Source: Mrakia gelida | Lineage: Eukaryota; Basidiomycota; Tremellomycetes; Cystofilobasidiales; Mrakiaceae | Direction of reading: 5' to 3' | Assembly: GCA_024345305.1 (NCBI GenBank) | Contig: BRON01000006.1 | Span: 1,240,001 to 1,304,000 of the forward strand | Length of the DNA stretch: 64,000 nt | In this document: piece by piece, positions 33,462-43,956 of the stretch | Layout of the letters: every line of letters starts with the position of its first letter | How positions within the stretch are numbered: the first letter of the stretch is position 1 | Made by a program: the position numbers and the translations under genes | The notes under the pieces: generated by a model | What the model was told of the DNA's origin: nothing | Seen by the model: only the letters and a program-made list of their open reading frames with translations | Databases searched by the model: none

Positions 33462-36400
33462 CTCCCACTCGACGAGCTGAGAGTCCTTCCTTCATTTCCC
33501 CCTCTGCGGGTTTCCAACCATGTCTCCGCTGGTCTTTTGATCGCGCGCGTGGCTTCCTTCTGGATGTTGAGCGATTTCTTGAACCGTTCGAGCTTTTCGA
33601 CTCCGAGAGCCTTGGTGAGGATATCTGCCTGCATGTCCTCGGTGGGACAGTAAGTGAGCTTGATGAATCCTCTCTGTTGGGCCTCTCGTCCGTATTTGTA
33701 CGCGACGTCGATGTGCTTGGTCTTCTCCGAGTGAGAACCGTTCTTGGTTGTTTCGATGGCTCCTTGGTTGTCTACGTTTACTGGGATCGATCCGGTGTCG
33801 TATCCGAGTTGAGCGAGGATCTTGGCGACCCATCTGAGGTTCCGGCATCCTGCGGAGAGAGCGATGTACTCTGCTTCAAGAGAAGAGAGACTGATTGCCT
33901 TTTGGCGTCGACTTGCCCAGATGACTGTGGATCCAAATACCTTGACGACGAATCCTGTTGTTGATCGTCTTGATTCCGTGTCTCCGGCGTAGTCGGAGTC
34001 GGTCCATAGTTCTGCGATTGGAGCGTCCGAGTGTCCTCCAAGTTGAAGCGACGTGTCTGCTGATCCTTGTAGGTATCGCATGACCTTCTTGACTGCTCCC
34101 CAGTGAACCCTTCTTGGGTCCGAGCTGAATCGGCTGAGAACTCCGACGGCGAAGGCGATGTCCGGTCGAGTGCAGACTTGGAGGTACATCAACGATCCCA
34201 CCGCTTCGAGGTAGGGTACTCCGTCCAGCTTCTCTGATCCCGAATCCTCCGATTGGACCGACTGTTGCCTAAAGTCGTCCATCGGAACCTTGTTTGATTT
34301 TGCGTCGACCATGTTGAATCGTTCGAGGACCGTTTGAACGTATCGTTTCTGGCTGAGGTCCATTGTCCCCGCCTTGCGGTCCCTCGTAACGTCGATTCCG
34401 AGGATGGTTCCTGGGTTGAGGTCTCCTCTGTCGTCGATCTTGAATTCCTTCTGGATCTCCGTCATGACCCACTCCAAATCCTCCTTGTCTCCTGCGGCGA
34501 CGAAGTCGTCAACGTACTGGACCAGCATGATCCGTCGTCCCTTCCTATGCCCTATGTAGATGCAAGGGTCCGCTTCGAGTGGATGGAGATTGAGTTGAGT
34601 TTGAAAGAACTTTGAGGAGTGATTGTAGAACGCGAGTGGCGATTGTTTGAGTCCGTATAGGGCCTTGAGGAGATGCGCGACGAGTTTCTTCTTGTCGGCT
34701 CCCTTTTGTTCGTACCCTGTTGGCTGTTCCATGAAGACCGTTTCCACTAGGTCGGCTGTGAGGAACGCCGTCTTGAAGTCTCCTTGGACTAGATCGAGAT
34801 CCTCCGATGCTGTGATGGCGAGGACGATCCTGAGTGAGTTGAGCTTTGATACCGGCGCGTACGTCTCGACGTAGTCGACTCCTTCTTGCTGACTGAATCC
34901 CTTGGCGACCCATCTAGCTTTGAAGCGAGTAATCCTCCCGTCGGCTCCTTTCTTGAGCGCGTAGACCCAGCGACCTCTGACCGTTTTTGATCCTGAGGGT
35001 AGCTCTGTGAGTTCAAAGACTCCGTTCCCTTCCATCGACACCATCTCTTCGTCCATCGCTTCCCTCCAGAAGTATGCGTGCTCCGACGCCATGGCTTCTC
35101 CGTATGTATTTGGGACGGAGGGTGGTGGAAGATCCTCGAGTTTGGGTTGCGTCGCTTGAGCGTGTCCGGCGAAGTCCTCCGAAATGAAGTCGGTGATGTC
35201 GTAGTCTGTCTGGACAAATCTTGCCGAGTCTCCTGTTCCTGTGAGAGGTTTCTTGTGCCGTTGACCTCGTCCGTAGCTCCCACTCAAATCGACAGCCGGT
35301 TCATCGATGATGGGCTCGTAAGTGTAGGAGTGCTTGACGCGTGATGGGTTGGGTTTCCTTGCCTCGGTCTCCCTGACCGGGTCTTGTTGGTTGGACTTGA
35401 GTAGGTGCTGTTCCTCTCCTTTGTCCTCCTCTAGTTCCTTCTCTTCTTCTTCCTCCTCCTTGTGGTCCTCCTTGATTCCGGCTTGTCCCATTCCTGGTAG
35501 CTCCACCGTCTGGTGGACTCCACGTGTTTCGTCGAAGATAACGTCCCGAGAATGAAGGATCGACCGCTTGGGGTCTCCATGGACTTGAAGTCGATAGGCC
35601 TTCTTCCCGTTGAGATCGCCGTATCCGAGGAAGATGCACTTGATGCTCTTGGGTTGATGCTTGATCTTTTGAAGGTTGAGCGCGTAAGCGAGAGCTCCGA
35701 ACGTCCGCATTGCAGTGAGGTCGGGCTTCCTTTTGTAGTAGGCTTGGTAGGGGGTTTGAGAGTTGACTGAGGATGAGGGAATGCGGTTGATTGTGTATGT
35801 GGCGTAGTTCATGGCTTCCGCCCAGTAGGATCCGTCGAGGTCCCTCGCGTCTCGTAGCGCGCAGGTGATCTTCTCCTCGATGGTTCGCATTCCTCGTTCG
35901 GCCTTGCCGTTTTGTTGCGGTGTGCGTGGGATAGTCGTTTCCTTGGTGATTCCTTCGTCCCGGAGGTAGAACTCGTAGTCCTTCGACGTGTATTCCCCAC
36001 CGTTGTCTGACCTGATCCGTTCGACGACGTGATCGGTCCTTTTCTCCTCCCTTTTCCTCCAGGTGATGAATGTTGCCAGTGTTTCCGACTTCCTCTTCAA
36101 TGCGAACGACCAGTGGTAGTTGCTGAAGTCGTCCCAGATCGTCATCATGTAACGCATTCCTTGAGCCGAGGCGATTGGCATCGGTCCGGCGAGATCCGTG
36201 TGGACGAGTTCGAGAGGTGAAGTGGTTTTGGTGGTGGAGGTGGGGAATGGAGTTCGATGTTGTTTCCCTTCGACGCAAGGTACGCAGATCCTTTCCTTGA
36301 ATCCGATGATGTCCTTTTTGGTGAAGGTTGGTAGGAGCTTCTGACGAGACAACTCCTCCATGGCGGAGATAGAAGCGTGACCGAGCCGGCGATGAAGGAC

Positions 36401-37798
36401 CTCGATCTTGTCGACTCCTGTTGCCGCGAGTGCTACGTCTTCTCCTCCTGAGCCGACTCCCTTGAAGTCGCTCACGTCCAGCATGTAGAGGTTCTTCGAC
36501 ACCTCTTTTCCCTCCATGAACAGCGATCCGTCTCGAAGGAACTGGCATCGCTTGTTGGTTTGGGTTGTCCCCTTGCTGGGGAACCTGGTCTCGACTCCTT
36601 TGTTACCGAGTTGACCGATACTGATGAGGTTGCTGAACCCTGGGATGTGGTATACGTCGGAGATGGTGAAGGCCTTCCTTGATCCTTTCACGGTGGTCTG
36701 GAGGTGGATGGAGCCGATGCCGAGGATCTGAACGATTGATCCGTTGGCCGTCGTGACCGTTCCGTTGTGCGCCTTGTATGTTACGAAGCGTTCCCGGTCC
36801 CCGACGATGTGGTTTGATGCTCCACTATCAGCGATGTATCCATGCTTGGTTTGAGCGAAGAGCGCTTGGGCCGACGTCGCGATGTCGGATCCGGCTTGAA
36901 GACCGTAGTCTACGAGGTGCGCCTCTTCCCTATCCTTCCAGTTCCCCTTGTTCTCCTTCTTCCCCTTCCCGAACTTCCTTCCCTTTCCACCTTGTCCCTG
37001 CCCCGTGGGCTTTCCTCCATTCAACTCCCAGCACTCCGACTTGAAGTGTCCGACCTTGTTGCACTGATGGCACTTGGCGGTCCTCTTGTCGACAAGGAGG
37101 GCTGTTTCCTTCGACGATGAAGTACCGGTCGGTTTGAGGGACTCGTGAGTCCTTTCGTGGATGAGGAGGGATGTGGCGACGGCGGTTGGGTTGAGTTCTT
37201 GTTTTGATTCTTGTGCCTGGAGCGTTTGGTGTTGAATGAATTGTTCGAGTGATGCGGGTAATCCACTGAGGAAGAACATTGTGCTCATCCTGTCTGGGAT
37301 GTTGAGGCCGAGAGCTGACATGTCGTCGATGATCCTTTGGAATTCGTCGATGTACTCCTGTACTGGTTCTCCCTCCTCCATCTTGAGGTCCCTCATCCTT
37401 CGGATGGCCATGACCTCTCCCGCTCCTCCTTCCACCTTGTGAGTCTTCCTCAGAAGATCCCATGCCTCCTTTGCGTGTTTGCAGTTCCGGATCCGAGGTA
37501 GTTCTCGGTCGCTGACCGCCATTTGAATCCTGTGGAGCGCGAACTCGTCCATATGGTCCCATTCTTCGATGTCCTTGACGTTGTTCTGCTGCTCCACGAC
37601 CTCTTGTCCGGTGGTGTCCTTTTCCTTGACTTCCGGGGTGAGGTTGGGCCTGGTTTTCGTACCGAGGACGACGGGCTTGATTCCTGCTTCTCCAAAAGCG
37701 ATCTCCATCCTTACTGACCACGTCTCGTAGTTGGTACCATCGAGAGCAGTGAGCTTGAACAGCTTGTGATCCAGCTTCTTGGAGTAGTTGCTTGACAT
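33416..37798 (-). CDS. Copia Gag-Pol polyprotein of element C, complete
   Basis: The polyprotein has 1460 residues in one frame, starting at ATG 37798, 47 bp after the 5' LTR. In order it has a UBN2-type Gag region; a CCHC zinc knuckle (CHQCNKVGHFKSEC, residues 243-256); an aspartic protease (DSGAS, about 324); an integrase with HHCC (H469, H474, C505, C508) and D535/D598/E634 (TDLAGP, SDNGGEY, QQNGKAER); a Glu-rich linker (about 780-795); an RVT_2 reverse transcriptase from about 915 with YVDD at 1095-1098; and RNase H with TDSDYAGD (about 1266) and VDNQG (about 1342). It ends with the normal copia tail ADILTKALGVEKLERFKKSL followed by a frame into the LTR. No frameshift separates Gag from Pol, as in many copia elements that control the ratio at RNA or protein level. 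All catalytic residues are present. Confidence 0.96.
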   Translation of the reverse strand: MSSNYSKKLDHKLFKLTALDGTNYETWSVRMEIAFGEAGIKPVVLGTKTRPNLTPEVKEKDTTGQEVVEQQNNVKDIEEWDHMDEFALHRIQMAVSDRELPRIRNCKHAKEAWDLLRKTHKVEGGAGEVMAIRRMRDLKMEEGEPVQEYIDEFQRIIDDMSALGLNIPDRMSTMFFLSGLPASLEQFIQHQTLQAQESKQELNPTAVATSLLIHERTHESLKPTGTSSSKETALLVDKRTAKCHQCNKVGHFKSECWELNGGKPTGQGQGGKGRKFGKGKKENKGNWKDREEAHLVDYGLQAGSDIATSAQALFAQTKHGYIADSGASNHIVGDRERFVTYKAHNGTVTTANGSIVQILGIGSIHLQTTVKGSRKAFTISDVYHIPGFSNLISIGQLGNKGVETRFPSKGTTQTNKRCQFLRDGSLFMEGKEVSKNLYMLDVSDFKGVGSGGEDVALAATGVDKIEVLHRRLGHASISAMEELSRQKLLPTFTKKDIIGFKERICVPCVEGKQHRTPFPTSTTKTTSPLELVHTDLAGPMPIASAQGMRYMMTIWDDFSNYHWSFALKRKSETLATFITWRKREEKRTDHVVERIRSDNGGEYTSKDYEFYLRDEGITKETTIPRTPQQNGKAERGMRTIEEKITCALRDARDLDGSYWAEAMNYATYTINRIPSSSVNSQTPYQAYYKRKPDLTAMRTFGALAYALNLQKIKHQPKSIKCIFLGYGDLNGKKAYRLQVHGDPKRSILHSRDVIFDETRGVHQTVELPGMGQAGIKEDHKEEEEEEKELEEDKGEEQHLLKSNQQDPVRETEARKPNPSRVKHSYTYEPIIDEPAVDLSGSYGRGQRHKKPLTGTGDSARFVQTDYDITDFISEDFAGHAQATQPKLEDLPPPSVPNTYGEAMASEHAYFWREAMDEEMVSMEGNGVFELTELPSGSKTVRGRWVYALKKGADGRITRFKARWVAKGFSQQEGVDYVETYAPVSKLNSLRIVLAITASEDLDLVQGDFKTAFLTADLVETVFMEQPTGYEQKGADKKKLVAHLLKALYGLKQSPLAFYNHSSKFFQTQLNLHPLEADPCIYIGHRKGRRIMLVQYVDDFVAAGDKEDLEWVMTEIQKEFKIDDRGDLNPGTILGIDVTRDRKAGTMDLSQKRYVQTVLERFNMVDAKSNKVPMDDFRQQSVQSEDSGSEKLDGVPYLEAVGSLMYLQVCTRPDIAFAVGVLSRFSSDPRRVHWGAVKKVMRYLQGSADTSLQLGGHSDAPIAELWTDSDYAGDTESRRSTTGFVVKVFGSTVIWASRRQKAISLSSLEAEYIALSAGCRNLRWVAKILAQLGYDTGSIPVNVDNQGAIETTKNGSHSEKTKHIDVAYKYGREAQQRGFIKLTYCPTEDMQADILTKALGVEKLERFKKSLNIQKEATRAIKRPAETWLETRRGGNEGRTLSSSSGSVGRWRLAERSYVVA

Positions 37799-37830
37799 GA
37801 CGAAGGATTGCTGAGCGGGTGGTGGCGAAC

Positions 37831-37844
37831 TGGTGCTGATAACG
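37831..37844 (-). other. Primer-binding site of element C (predicted half-tRNA-Ile type)
   Basis: Directly after the 5' LTR the element strand reads CGTTATCAGCACCA. Its complement, TGGTGCTGATAACG, matches the anticodon arm of eukaryotic tRNA-Ile(AAU) (GTGCTAATAACG) except at wobble position 34. There the tRNA carries inosine, which pairs with the C in this site. Priming by a cleaved tRNA 5' half is known for copia. The identity of this primer is inferred. Confidence 0.55.
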
Positions 37845-38071
37845 TGTTGTTGGGTCGTCCACTTGAGCTTAGGGATGTCTGCAGGATGTGGTTCAAAGCT
37901 TGTTGTATAAAGCTAGCTACTCGAAAGGTTTATATACTATGGAAATGGTCACGTGATCTGAAGGTAGCTTACAAAGCTGTTTACGAAGAATGGTTACTAA
38001 CAAGGGGACTGAACGAGACGCGTTACTAAGCTACTACGTAAGATCTCTCTGCGAGTCGCCACCTTCCAACA
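37845..38071 (-). repeat. 5' LTR of element C
   Basis: It is 227 bp and holds the promoter of the element. It differs from the 3' LTR by AGATCT versus AGGTCT and ACGTAGTAG versus ACGTGGTAG. Confidence 0.95.
37926..37956 (-). promoter_or_regulatory. LTR promoter of element C: CACGTG box and TATA box
   Basis: On the element strand GATCACGTGACC is followed 14 bp later by TATATAAACC. CACGTG is the palindromic E-box bound by bHLH factors. The same spacing is kept in nearly all LTR copies in this window, which supports function. Transcription should start about 30 bp downstream of the TATA box, within the LTR. Confidence 0.65.
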
Positions 38072-39010
38072 GGAAGTGGAGGGTAAGTTTGAAGTCGATT
38101 GAACTCTCTGAGGGAGGTTTCCATTTTAGGCTGACGACGAAGATAAGAAAAGAAGATGAAGGGTTTGACAGTGGGCGAAGGAGGTCAGAAACGTAACCCT
38201 AAAAACCTATGCGGAGACATGAACTGAAGAAAGGGCAGTTCAACTCACATCTTCGGATCTGTCCCAACCGTGTACCCCCCTCTACAGCGAGTGAATACCA
38301 GACCATCGCATCCATGATGAAGCTTCGGTACGTGCTTTTGAAAGACTCTTCCAACTTCGTAGGCAGGATCCATCTTCTTGAGGACGACGTCGAACGGTCG
38401 ACGGGTAGCAGGCAGTTTTCGAAAAGGTTTAATGACAAATCGTTCCAGGCGCTGCGATAACGAGAAGAGATGAATAGATCAGCTCAGAAGAGAAACAGAG
38501 GAAGCAAGAGAACTGATCCGTACTCGGTATCGTTCGGGAAGGTCCATGCCGAACAGGTTGTCACCCGCGCAGACCAGGCAGTCGAAGGCGTATAAGCGGA
38601 GAGTGCGCTACCGAGCATACAGGAGAAGGGGCGAAAGGATGGAGTCAATATACTCTGCTCTGAAAACCCCACTCTCACCCGCCCTCCCGAAAGACGCACC
38701 TCTCGCGTCTGACAATCTACATCGATGACCAGCTCGCCGTCGAAGATGGTATTGTCCAGAAGCATGCCCGCTCTAGGATTTTCTCCCTTGGGAAACTGAA
38801 GACCAGTAATCTGGTGGATCTCTTGCTTCCGGTTGATCTGCATAATTTGGTGAAGCATACATAGAAGGAGGTCAGCACGTTGACACTGACAGTCGGAAGG
38901 AAGCTTCGAACGCGAAACGAACGAGAAAGACGTTCTGCCTTTTCTGCACATGGTTGAAGAATACGAAGACAAGCACGCGGACCCCATCAGTCTTCTCACA
39001 GACCCAAAAG
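38072..39010 (-). pseudogene. CEG1-like: mRNA guanylyltransferase (capping enzyme alpha), catalytic part before the copia insertion
   Basis: Minus-strand exons read FWVCEKTDGVRVLVFVF, with the motif I nucleotidyl-lysine KTDGxR (38932-39010). Then come INRKQEIHQITGLQFPKGEN and NTIFDGELVIDVD (motif IIIa, about 38710-38850), LRLYAFDCLVCAGDNLFGMD (about 38530-38600), RLERFVIKPFRKL and HHGCDGLVFTRCRGGYTVGT (motif IV, 38220-38460), and LKWKPPSESSIDFKLTLHF (motif V, up to 38072). The exon is then broken by element C. Removing the element and one copy of the duplication restores an in-frame LHFPPQPAS reading. Motif IV has Cys where HGNDGL is usual. The roughly 60 residues that should precede KTDG are not recognisable upstream. 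The enzyme adds the GMP cap to mRNA in the nucleus. Confidence 0.85.
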
Positions 39011-40320
39011 CTGAATGCAGAAGAGCGGATATAATGGCAGCGGTCTAGCGTCGAAAATGAGGACGTGAACGTAAAAGCGCCTCAATGTCTCGCCCACATG
39101 CACGGTCGACAGGGCAACGACGTCGGAGCTGGTCCTATCCCTGATCACCACGTTCATTCCCACGTTTATCGAGGAGGCAACGTCGGCTCAACAAGTTGAC
39201 GGCTAACAAGTGGACGGCTCAACAAGTTGAGCGGATCGCAAGACTTCCTTTTTGTTTCCCTAACCATCTGGTTAGTTTCGGGAATGCCAGGTTGTGAGAG
39301 GTCAGTGATGTAACTGTGGCAGGGACCATCAAAGGGAATGAGGAAAACCGATAGCGCATAGCGCTGCTCCAGCTATGTTTAAACAGTCTAAGATGTAAGG
39401 TTAGGGGACATACCCACACGGTTCGTCGGTCGGCGTCAATGGAGATGTGGGGAAGTCAGAGAGAGCAAGCGCAGCTACTGCTACGAAGGAAGCGACCGGA
39501 AGATGATGTCTGCGGTTCCGACGTAAATCGTGTCGTCTTTCCAGATGGATGTTCCCCGTCGCCCAGCGGACCGAAGCAGGAAGCTTTCTCGAGAGGCTCT
39601 TCTTCCTCTATGGCTGGTTCCCATTCACGAGGAGAAGGTTCTGTTCTGGATCGTCTTTTTGCTTCTCGTTGGAACTCTCGTTGGAATCACTTCCATCAGG
39701 ACGAGCTGCTTTTCGATAGGGAAGCGGATAAGGACGGCTCCTCTCTTCCGCTTCGCTTTTATCTCTGGGGCTCTCGTCTCGATGTCTGTAGTACGTTCTC
39801 GTTCTCTCTGTCCTCTGCTGCTGACCTTGACTTCCACCCGCATACGACCTACGATATGCCACAGATCCACCCCCCCCCCCCAAAAAAAAAAAAAAAAAAA
39901 AAGGGAAGCAGCGGCGGCTACCAGGAACTCGAAATCGTCGTATGACCGGCTTAGTCGGTGAAAGCACAACGAGAAGCAAGAGCTCATGCATCTGCTCCCA
40001 CCCACTCAGCAGAAACCCTATCTCCAACGACCACGTCCTCGTGAGTGACTAGCAAGAGCTCGTGCCCCTTCACCTTCACCACCAGCTTCTCCTTCTGAAT
40101 CTCTCGACGGAGCACTGGGAAAAACGAGGAAGCGTCAGATTATCTGTCCTCGAACGCTCTTCCACACGTTGACTGTTTCTTTATCTACCTCGTCACAGAT
40201 TTCGAAACTCAAGAGGGGCACGCATGCCTGTTGTTTCCCGACCTGTCACTGGTTCCAATCTCGCATGGCTCCCTCCCTCCTTCCCTTTCCTCTTCAACCA
40301 CATCCATCTTCCCTCTTCCC
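39011..40320. other. Unassigned sequence, with short tandem repeat and C12A21 tract
   Basis: The first exons of the capping gene should lie here but are not recognised. A 15-16 bp tandem repeat (CGGCTCAACAAGTTGA, three units) lies at 39184-39230. A plus-strand frame at about 39560-39790 encodes one strong hydrophobic helix (VLFWIVFLLLVGTLVGITSI) but no recognised protein. A homopolymer junction of 12 C then 21 A is at 39870-39902. Confidence 0.4.
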
Positions 40321-43207
40321 ATGTCGTACGCTCCCATCCCTCTCGTACACTTGGACTCGTCTACGATGGATCCTCTCCCTAAACGACGGAAACTCGAGTC
40401 CATAACTTCTTCCTCCAAACGATTCCTCCTCAGCCTCGCCCTTCTCGGCGCCCTCGGTTTCGTCTCCTTCTACACCTGGACTCGAGGGATTCCCTTCTTA
40501 AGAAAGCTGGCCAAGATGCACGACCCTCATTCAGTTCAAAAAGTGCAAGACAAGTTTCTACCAGAGGGAGAGGTCGTACGGTCGCTCTTCGGCCTGAAGG
40601 AGGAGGGATCGATTGTGAGCTTCGACCTCGTCGCCAGCGTCTTCTTCTTGGATCGAGGATGGAACGACAGACAGGAGTCAGTCAGCAACGTCAACGGATC
40701 CTCGAATTCGAACAGCAGCCAAGAGAGCTCAAGCGCCACCGCCGGTCCATGGTTCAATCAGGAGCCGAAGGAATGGGAAAGGTTGTTTTCCCAGAAGGTC
40801 ATCACCGAACTCGACGTCCAGTCGAAGAAGAATCGGATGGCGACGGTCAACATCACTCTGCCTGCCCGAGTTGTGTGAATAGCCTCTTCCCTTCGCTTTC
40901 CTTCTCTCCATGATCTCGGTTCTGACCGCTTTGAACTTTTACCCAGATCGGCCATCCAAAAAGGACCAGACGGCATCGAGCTCGTCGCCTCCTTCCACCT
41001 CCAACCCTCCTCTCCATCCTCCGTCTCCCTCGTCCCCCTCAACAACACCCACTTCCTCCAACCTCTCTTCAACACCAACTCCCACCTCTGGTATCAACCA
41101 GAGAGGTACCCTCTCCCCTACCCAGCCGTCGGGACCAACCTCAGCGAACAACACGAGCGGACGAGTCCATGGGAGAGTCGAGTCGTAGGAACGCCTGTCA
41201 TCCACCTTCTTCAACACGTCTTCCCTGTCGGCGCGGTCTGGACGGGGCCGAAGCCTGAGCCGGAGAACGATGAGGACGTCGAGGAAGACAGCGGATCAAG
41301 TTTTGGGGACTACTACGATTCGTGGACCGAGCAGGGTCGGAATATGATTGCGTCGAGGAGCATGATCACTCTCGTTCGAGACTTCGTGAGTGCTTCTCTC
41401 GCCTTTGAGACCGGTGTCAGATCACTGACAAAATCGGGGTTTTCTATCCTATCTCGATCAGCCAACCTACTCACTCGCAAAGTTCAAATCGAAGCAGAAC
41501 GTCCTGAAGAACAGGAAGGTGATTTACCTCTGCTTGTTCTCTTCCCTTCGCCTCTCGAGAGCTATACCTGACCACAATTCGTTGGAACGCCCTCCTTCTC
41601 CTTCTCAGATGCTCTGCCTTAAAGGAATCAGCCCATGGGATGGCTGTCAACGGAGCTACAAACGCTACGGACATTTCGAGGACCTGATGGAGATGGGATC
41701 GCTCGACGACCTCGCTGAACTGGAAAAGAAGAAGGTCGAGAACTCGACGAAGAGGGTACCGAAGGGCTGGAGGTATGCTCCCTATGTTCTTGCGAACTAC
41801 GGTGGATCGGGGCTGAAGGACTACGTCGAGATGCCGAAGAAGTCAAACTGGACGACCCGTGAGTCTTCGTTGATGCCCTCTCAAATGGCGACGATGCTCT
41901 GGACCAGGTCTTAGACTGACGACTTCTTTCTCTCGACCTCCACTGGAAGCAGAAGGAACCGCACGCGACTGGTCGTTTGATTGGCATCTCAGCTTCGCGA
42001 CTACCTCTCCTCTCAAGTTCACACTCGTTCGTCTTGGCCTATCGCCTCTTCGTCCCTCCCCGACTCGAGTTCAGACTGACCTCCCTATCGCAGACTTCCG
42101 AGTACCTCGATGATGGAAGAAGGGCTAGCGGCTTCATCATCGTTGACAGCGACCACATGCTAGCTTCTCACCAAGACGAAACGGAACTTCTCAGTTCGTT
42201 CGACGCGTACCTTCCGCCCTTCCTCTTTGATGTGGTCCGAGACTAACCATCGTCTCGTCTAATATGAATGCCTCTCAGATGCATACATCGGCCATCCCTT
42301 CGACCCCAACTCTCGTCCCATCCTTCGATTCATCCTTCGCCATCTCTCCAACCTCCTCTTCTACACGTCCATCCTCCTCTCCGGTCACTACTGGTTCACC
42401 CGATCCTATTCGACTGGAATCTCCATCTCAGCCTACGGTATCGACGCCCTCGTTCGACTCGTCCTCTTCTTCATCACCCTCGTTGAGTTCAGGAAAGGAG
42501 AGGTTCAGGATTTCGCGATGGTTCCAGTCGTCCTCTTCGCGGCGTCGCTCGTTTGGACTCTGGCGGCGAAGGTGGAGTGGAGATGGAGAGGGTGTGTTCC
42601 TGTTGGAGTGACGAGGAGGAGGGAGACACATGCTGAACGAGCGAGCTCGAGGTTGGATTTCAAGTTCAGTTGGAGTCAGCGGGCACTCGTGAGTCGTCGC
42701 CTTTTTTCTCGACGCGTCTTTGCTCTCGTTCCATCTCTGACGCTTCCCTCGCTTGTTCTGCTCCCTCTTCAGGCTACGGTTCTCGCCTATCTTGCCTTCC
42801 TCTACCTCCCCATCCTCCCCGACCTCATCTCAGCCTCTCCTCCCACCAACCCATCCCTCACGCCCGGCTCCCTCTCCTACCCCCACGATCCCTCCTCCGC
42901 CTCCCTCACCCGCTTCATCAAACCCACCTACCACACCTCTCGCTTCATTGTCTTCCTCGCCCAATCCCTCCTCAATCATCGCTCCAAGACGTTTGGAGGA
43001 AGCTACAAGATCGTCGCGTTCCTCGAGTTCGGATCGGAGGTCCTTGCGTCGCTTCCGATCGTTCTCTCGTCGAGGTGGGGAAGATGGGAATTGATGGATC
43101 CTTGGAGAGTTACGAACCTGATGGAGGTGGTGATGAGAGGAGTGTTTATTTGGCAGGCTTGGACGCTGGAGAGGGTTTGGCAGGATGAGGAGGAAGAGAA
43201 GGAGTGA
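40321..43207 (+). CDS. Multi-pass membrane protein with large luminal region, unrecognised
   Basis: The ATG at 40321 leads to a basic segment and a membrane helix (FLLSLALLGALGFVSFYTW), a long probable luminal region (LITELDVQ-like strands, NITLPAR, GIELVASFHLQ, WESRVVGTPVIHLLQHVFPV), SPWDGCQRSYKRYGHFEDLM, WSFDWHLSFATTSPLKFTL and EYLDDGRRASGFIIVDSDH. Then come several C-terminal helices (LLFYTSILLSGHYWFTRSYS, ALVRLVLFFITLVEFRKGE, FAMVPVVLFAASLVWTLAA, ATVLAYLAFLYLPILPDLIS, SYKIVAFLEFGSEVLASLPI), ending EEEEKE and TGA at 43207. At least five GT-AG introns fit. Between exon 1 (ending about 40869) and exon 2 (from 40947) I could not find a canonical junction that keeps frame, so a lesion or unusual splice is possible. 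The topology recalls CLPTM1-like proteins, but conserved motifs do not match well enough to claim it. Confidence 0.6.
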
Positions 43208-43796
43208 GGCGAGGGGACAGCGAGGAGGACGCGTCTTTACCTTAGTGATATATAGTAAATGGGATCATTCTCTTTATAAGAAAACCTTCGTCGACCAAAT
43301 CAAGACGAGGGAACGATACGCCAACGGCTATTGTTTTAGCTAGAGCTCCGATGATTTTCGAGCACTGGAGAAGGACTCACGGTAGGCGATGGTAGTGGTG
43401 AGGGGTAAGAGAGGACGAGAGAGATGGTGGCTCGAGGAGAGGGATGAGAAGAGGAGAGGCGACGCGACGCGATGGATCGATTCGCTTTGTACCTACCGAG
43501 AACAAATGCAGCACAAGTCTGGATGTGGATCCCGCGTGCGAGCTAATCAAGATCGCTATCGTGGTAATGAAAGAAGGAAGAACTGACCCGATCTTCCATC
43601 ACGACGCGTCTCACTTGTCCTCTCGTTCCTTTTCGACTCAAACACACGTATCCAGTAAGTCGATCTTAGCCACAAACCGACGCTCTAGCCACCTCTTCGA
43701 CTTCTGGACGTGAAGAGTTCAAGCTTGAGGCTGACCCTTCCTTCATCCCCTCTCTCTCTCCTTTTATTATGGAGGTTGATGAATTGGACTTGAAGA

Positions 43797-43815
43797 AAAC
43801 GACAGGCTGTCTTTT
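43797..43815. repeat. Palindrome AAACGACAG-G-CTGTCTTTT (copy 1)
   Basis: This 19-bp near-perfect inverted repeat has one arm mismatch. It belongs to a set of five such sites between 43.8 and 52.9 kb, all outside supported exons. Confidence 0.75.
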
Positions 43816-43956
43816 ACTGCCCGTTTCTGTTTTCGTCGTTCTGATTGACCTCGATCAAGATAAAAGTATCTTACTTCAGGTCAGGACATGCTAGCTTTAC
43901 AGTCAGCGACACCGGTTCGTTCGTCTCATCTTATCGCTTTTCCTCGAGCTCGAAAC

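Larger units (their letters stand above)
33235..38071 (-). mobile_element. Ty1/copia LTR retrotransposon, element C (intact)
   Basis: This complete element of 4837 bp is on the minus strand. The 3' LTR is at 33235-33461 and the 5' LTR at 37845-38071; they differ at only two visible positions out of 227. It is flanked by a perfect 5-bp target-site duplication, GGAAG at 33230-33234 and 38072-38076. One open Gag-Pol frame runs without lesion. It lies inside an exon of the capping-enzyme gene. Matching LTRs, a clean duplication and an intact frame indicate a recent insertion. Confidence 0.97.

Noticed and set aside
40321..43207. Identification as a CLPTM1 family protein
   Set aside because: Topology and a few beta-strand patterns are similar, but the family's conserved blocks were not found, so it was left unnamed.
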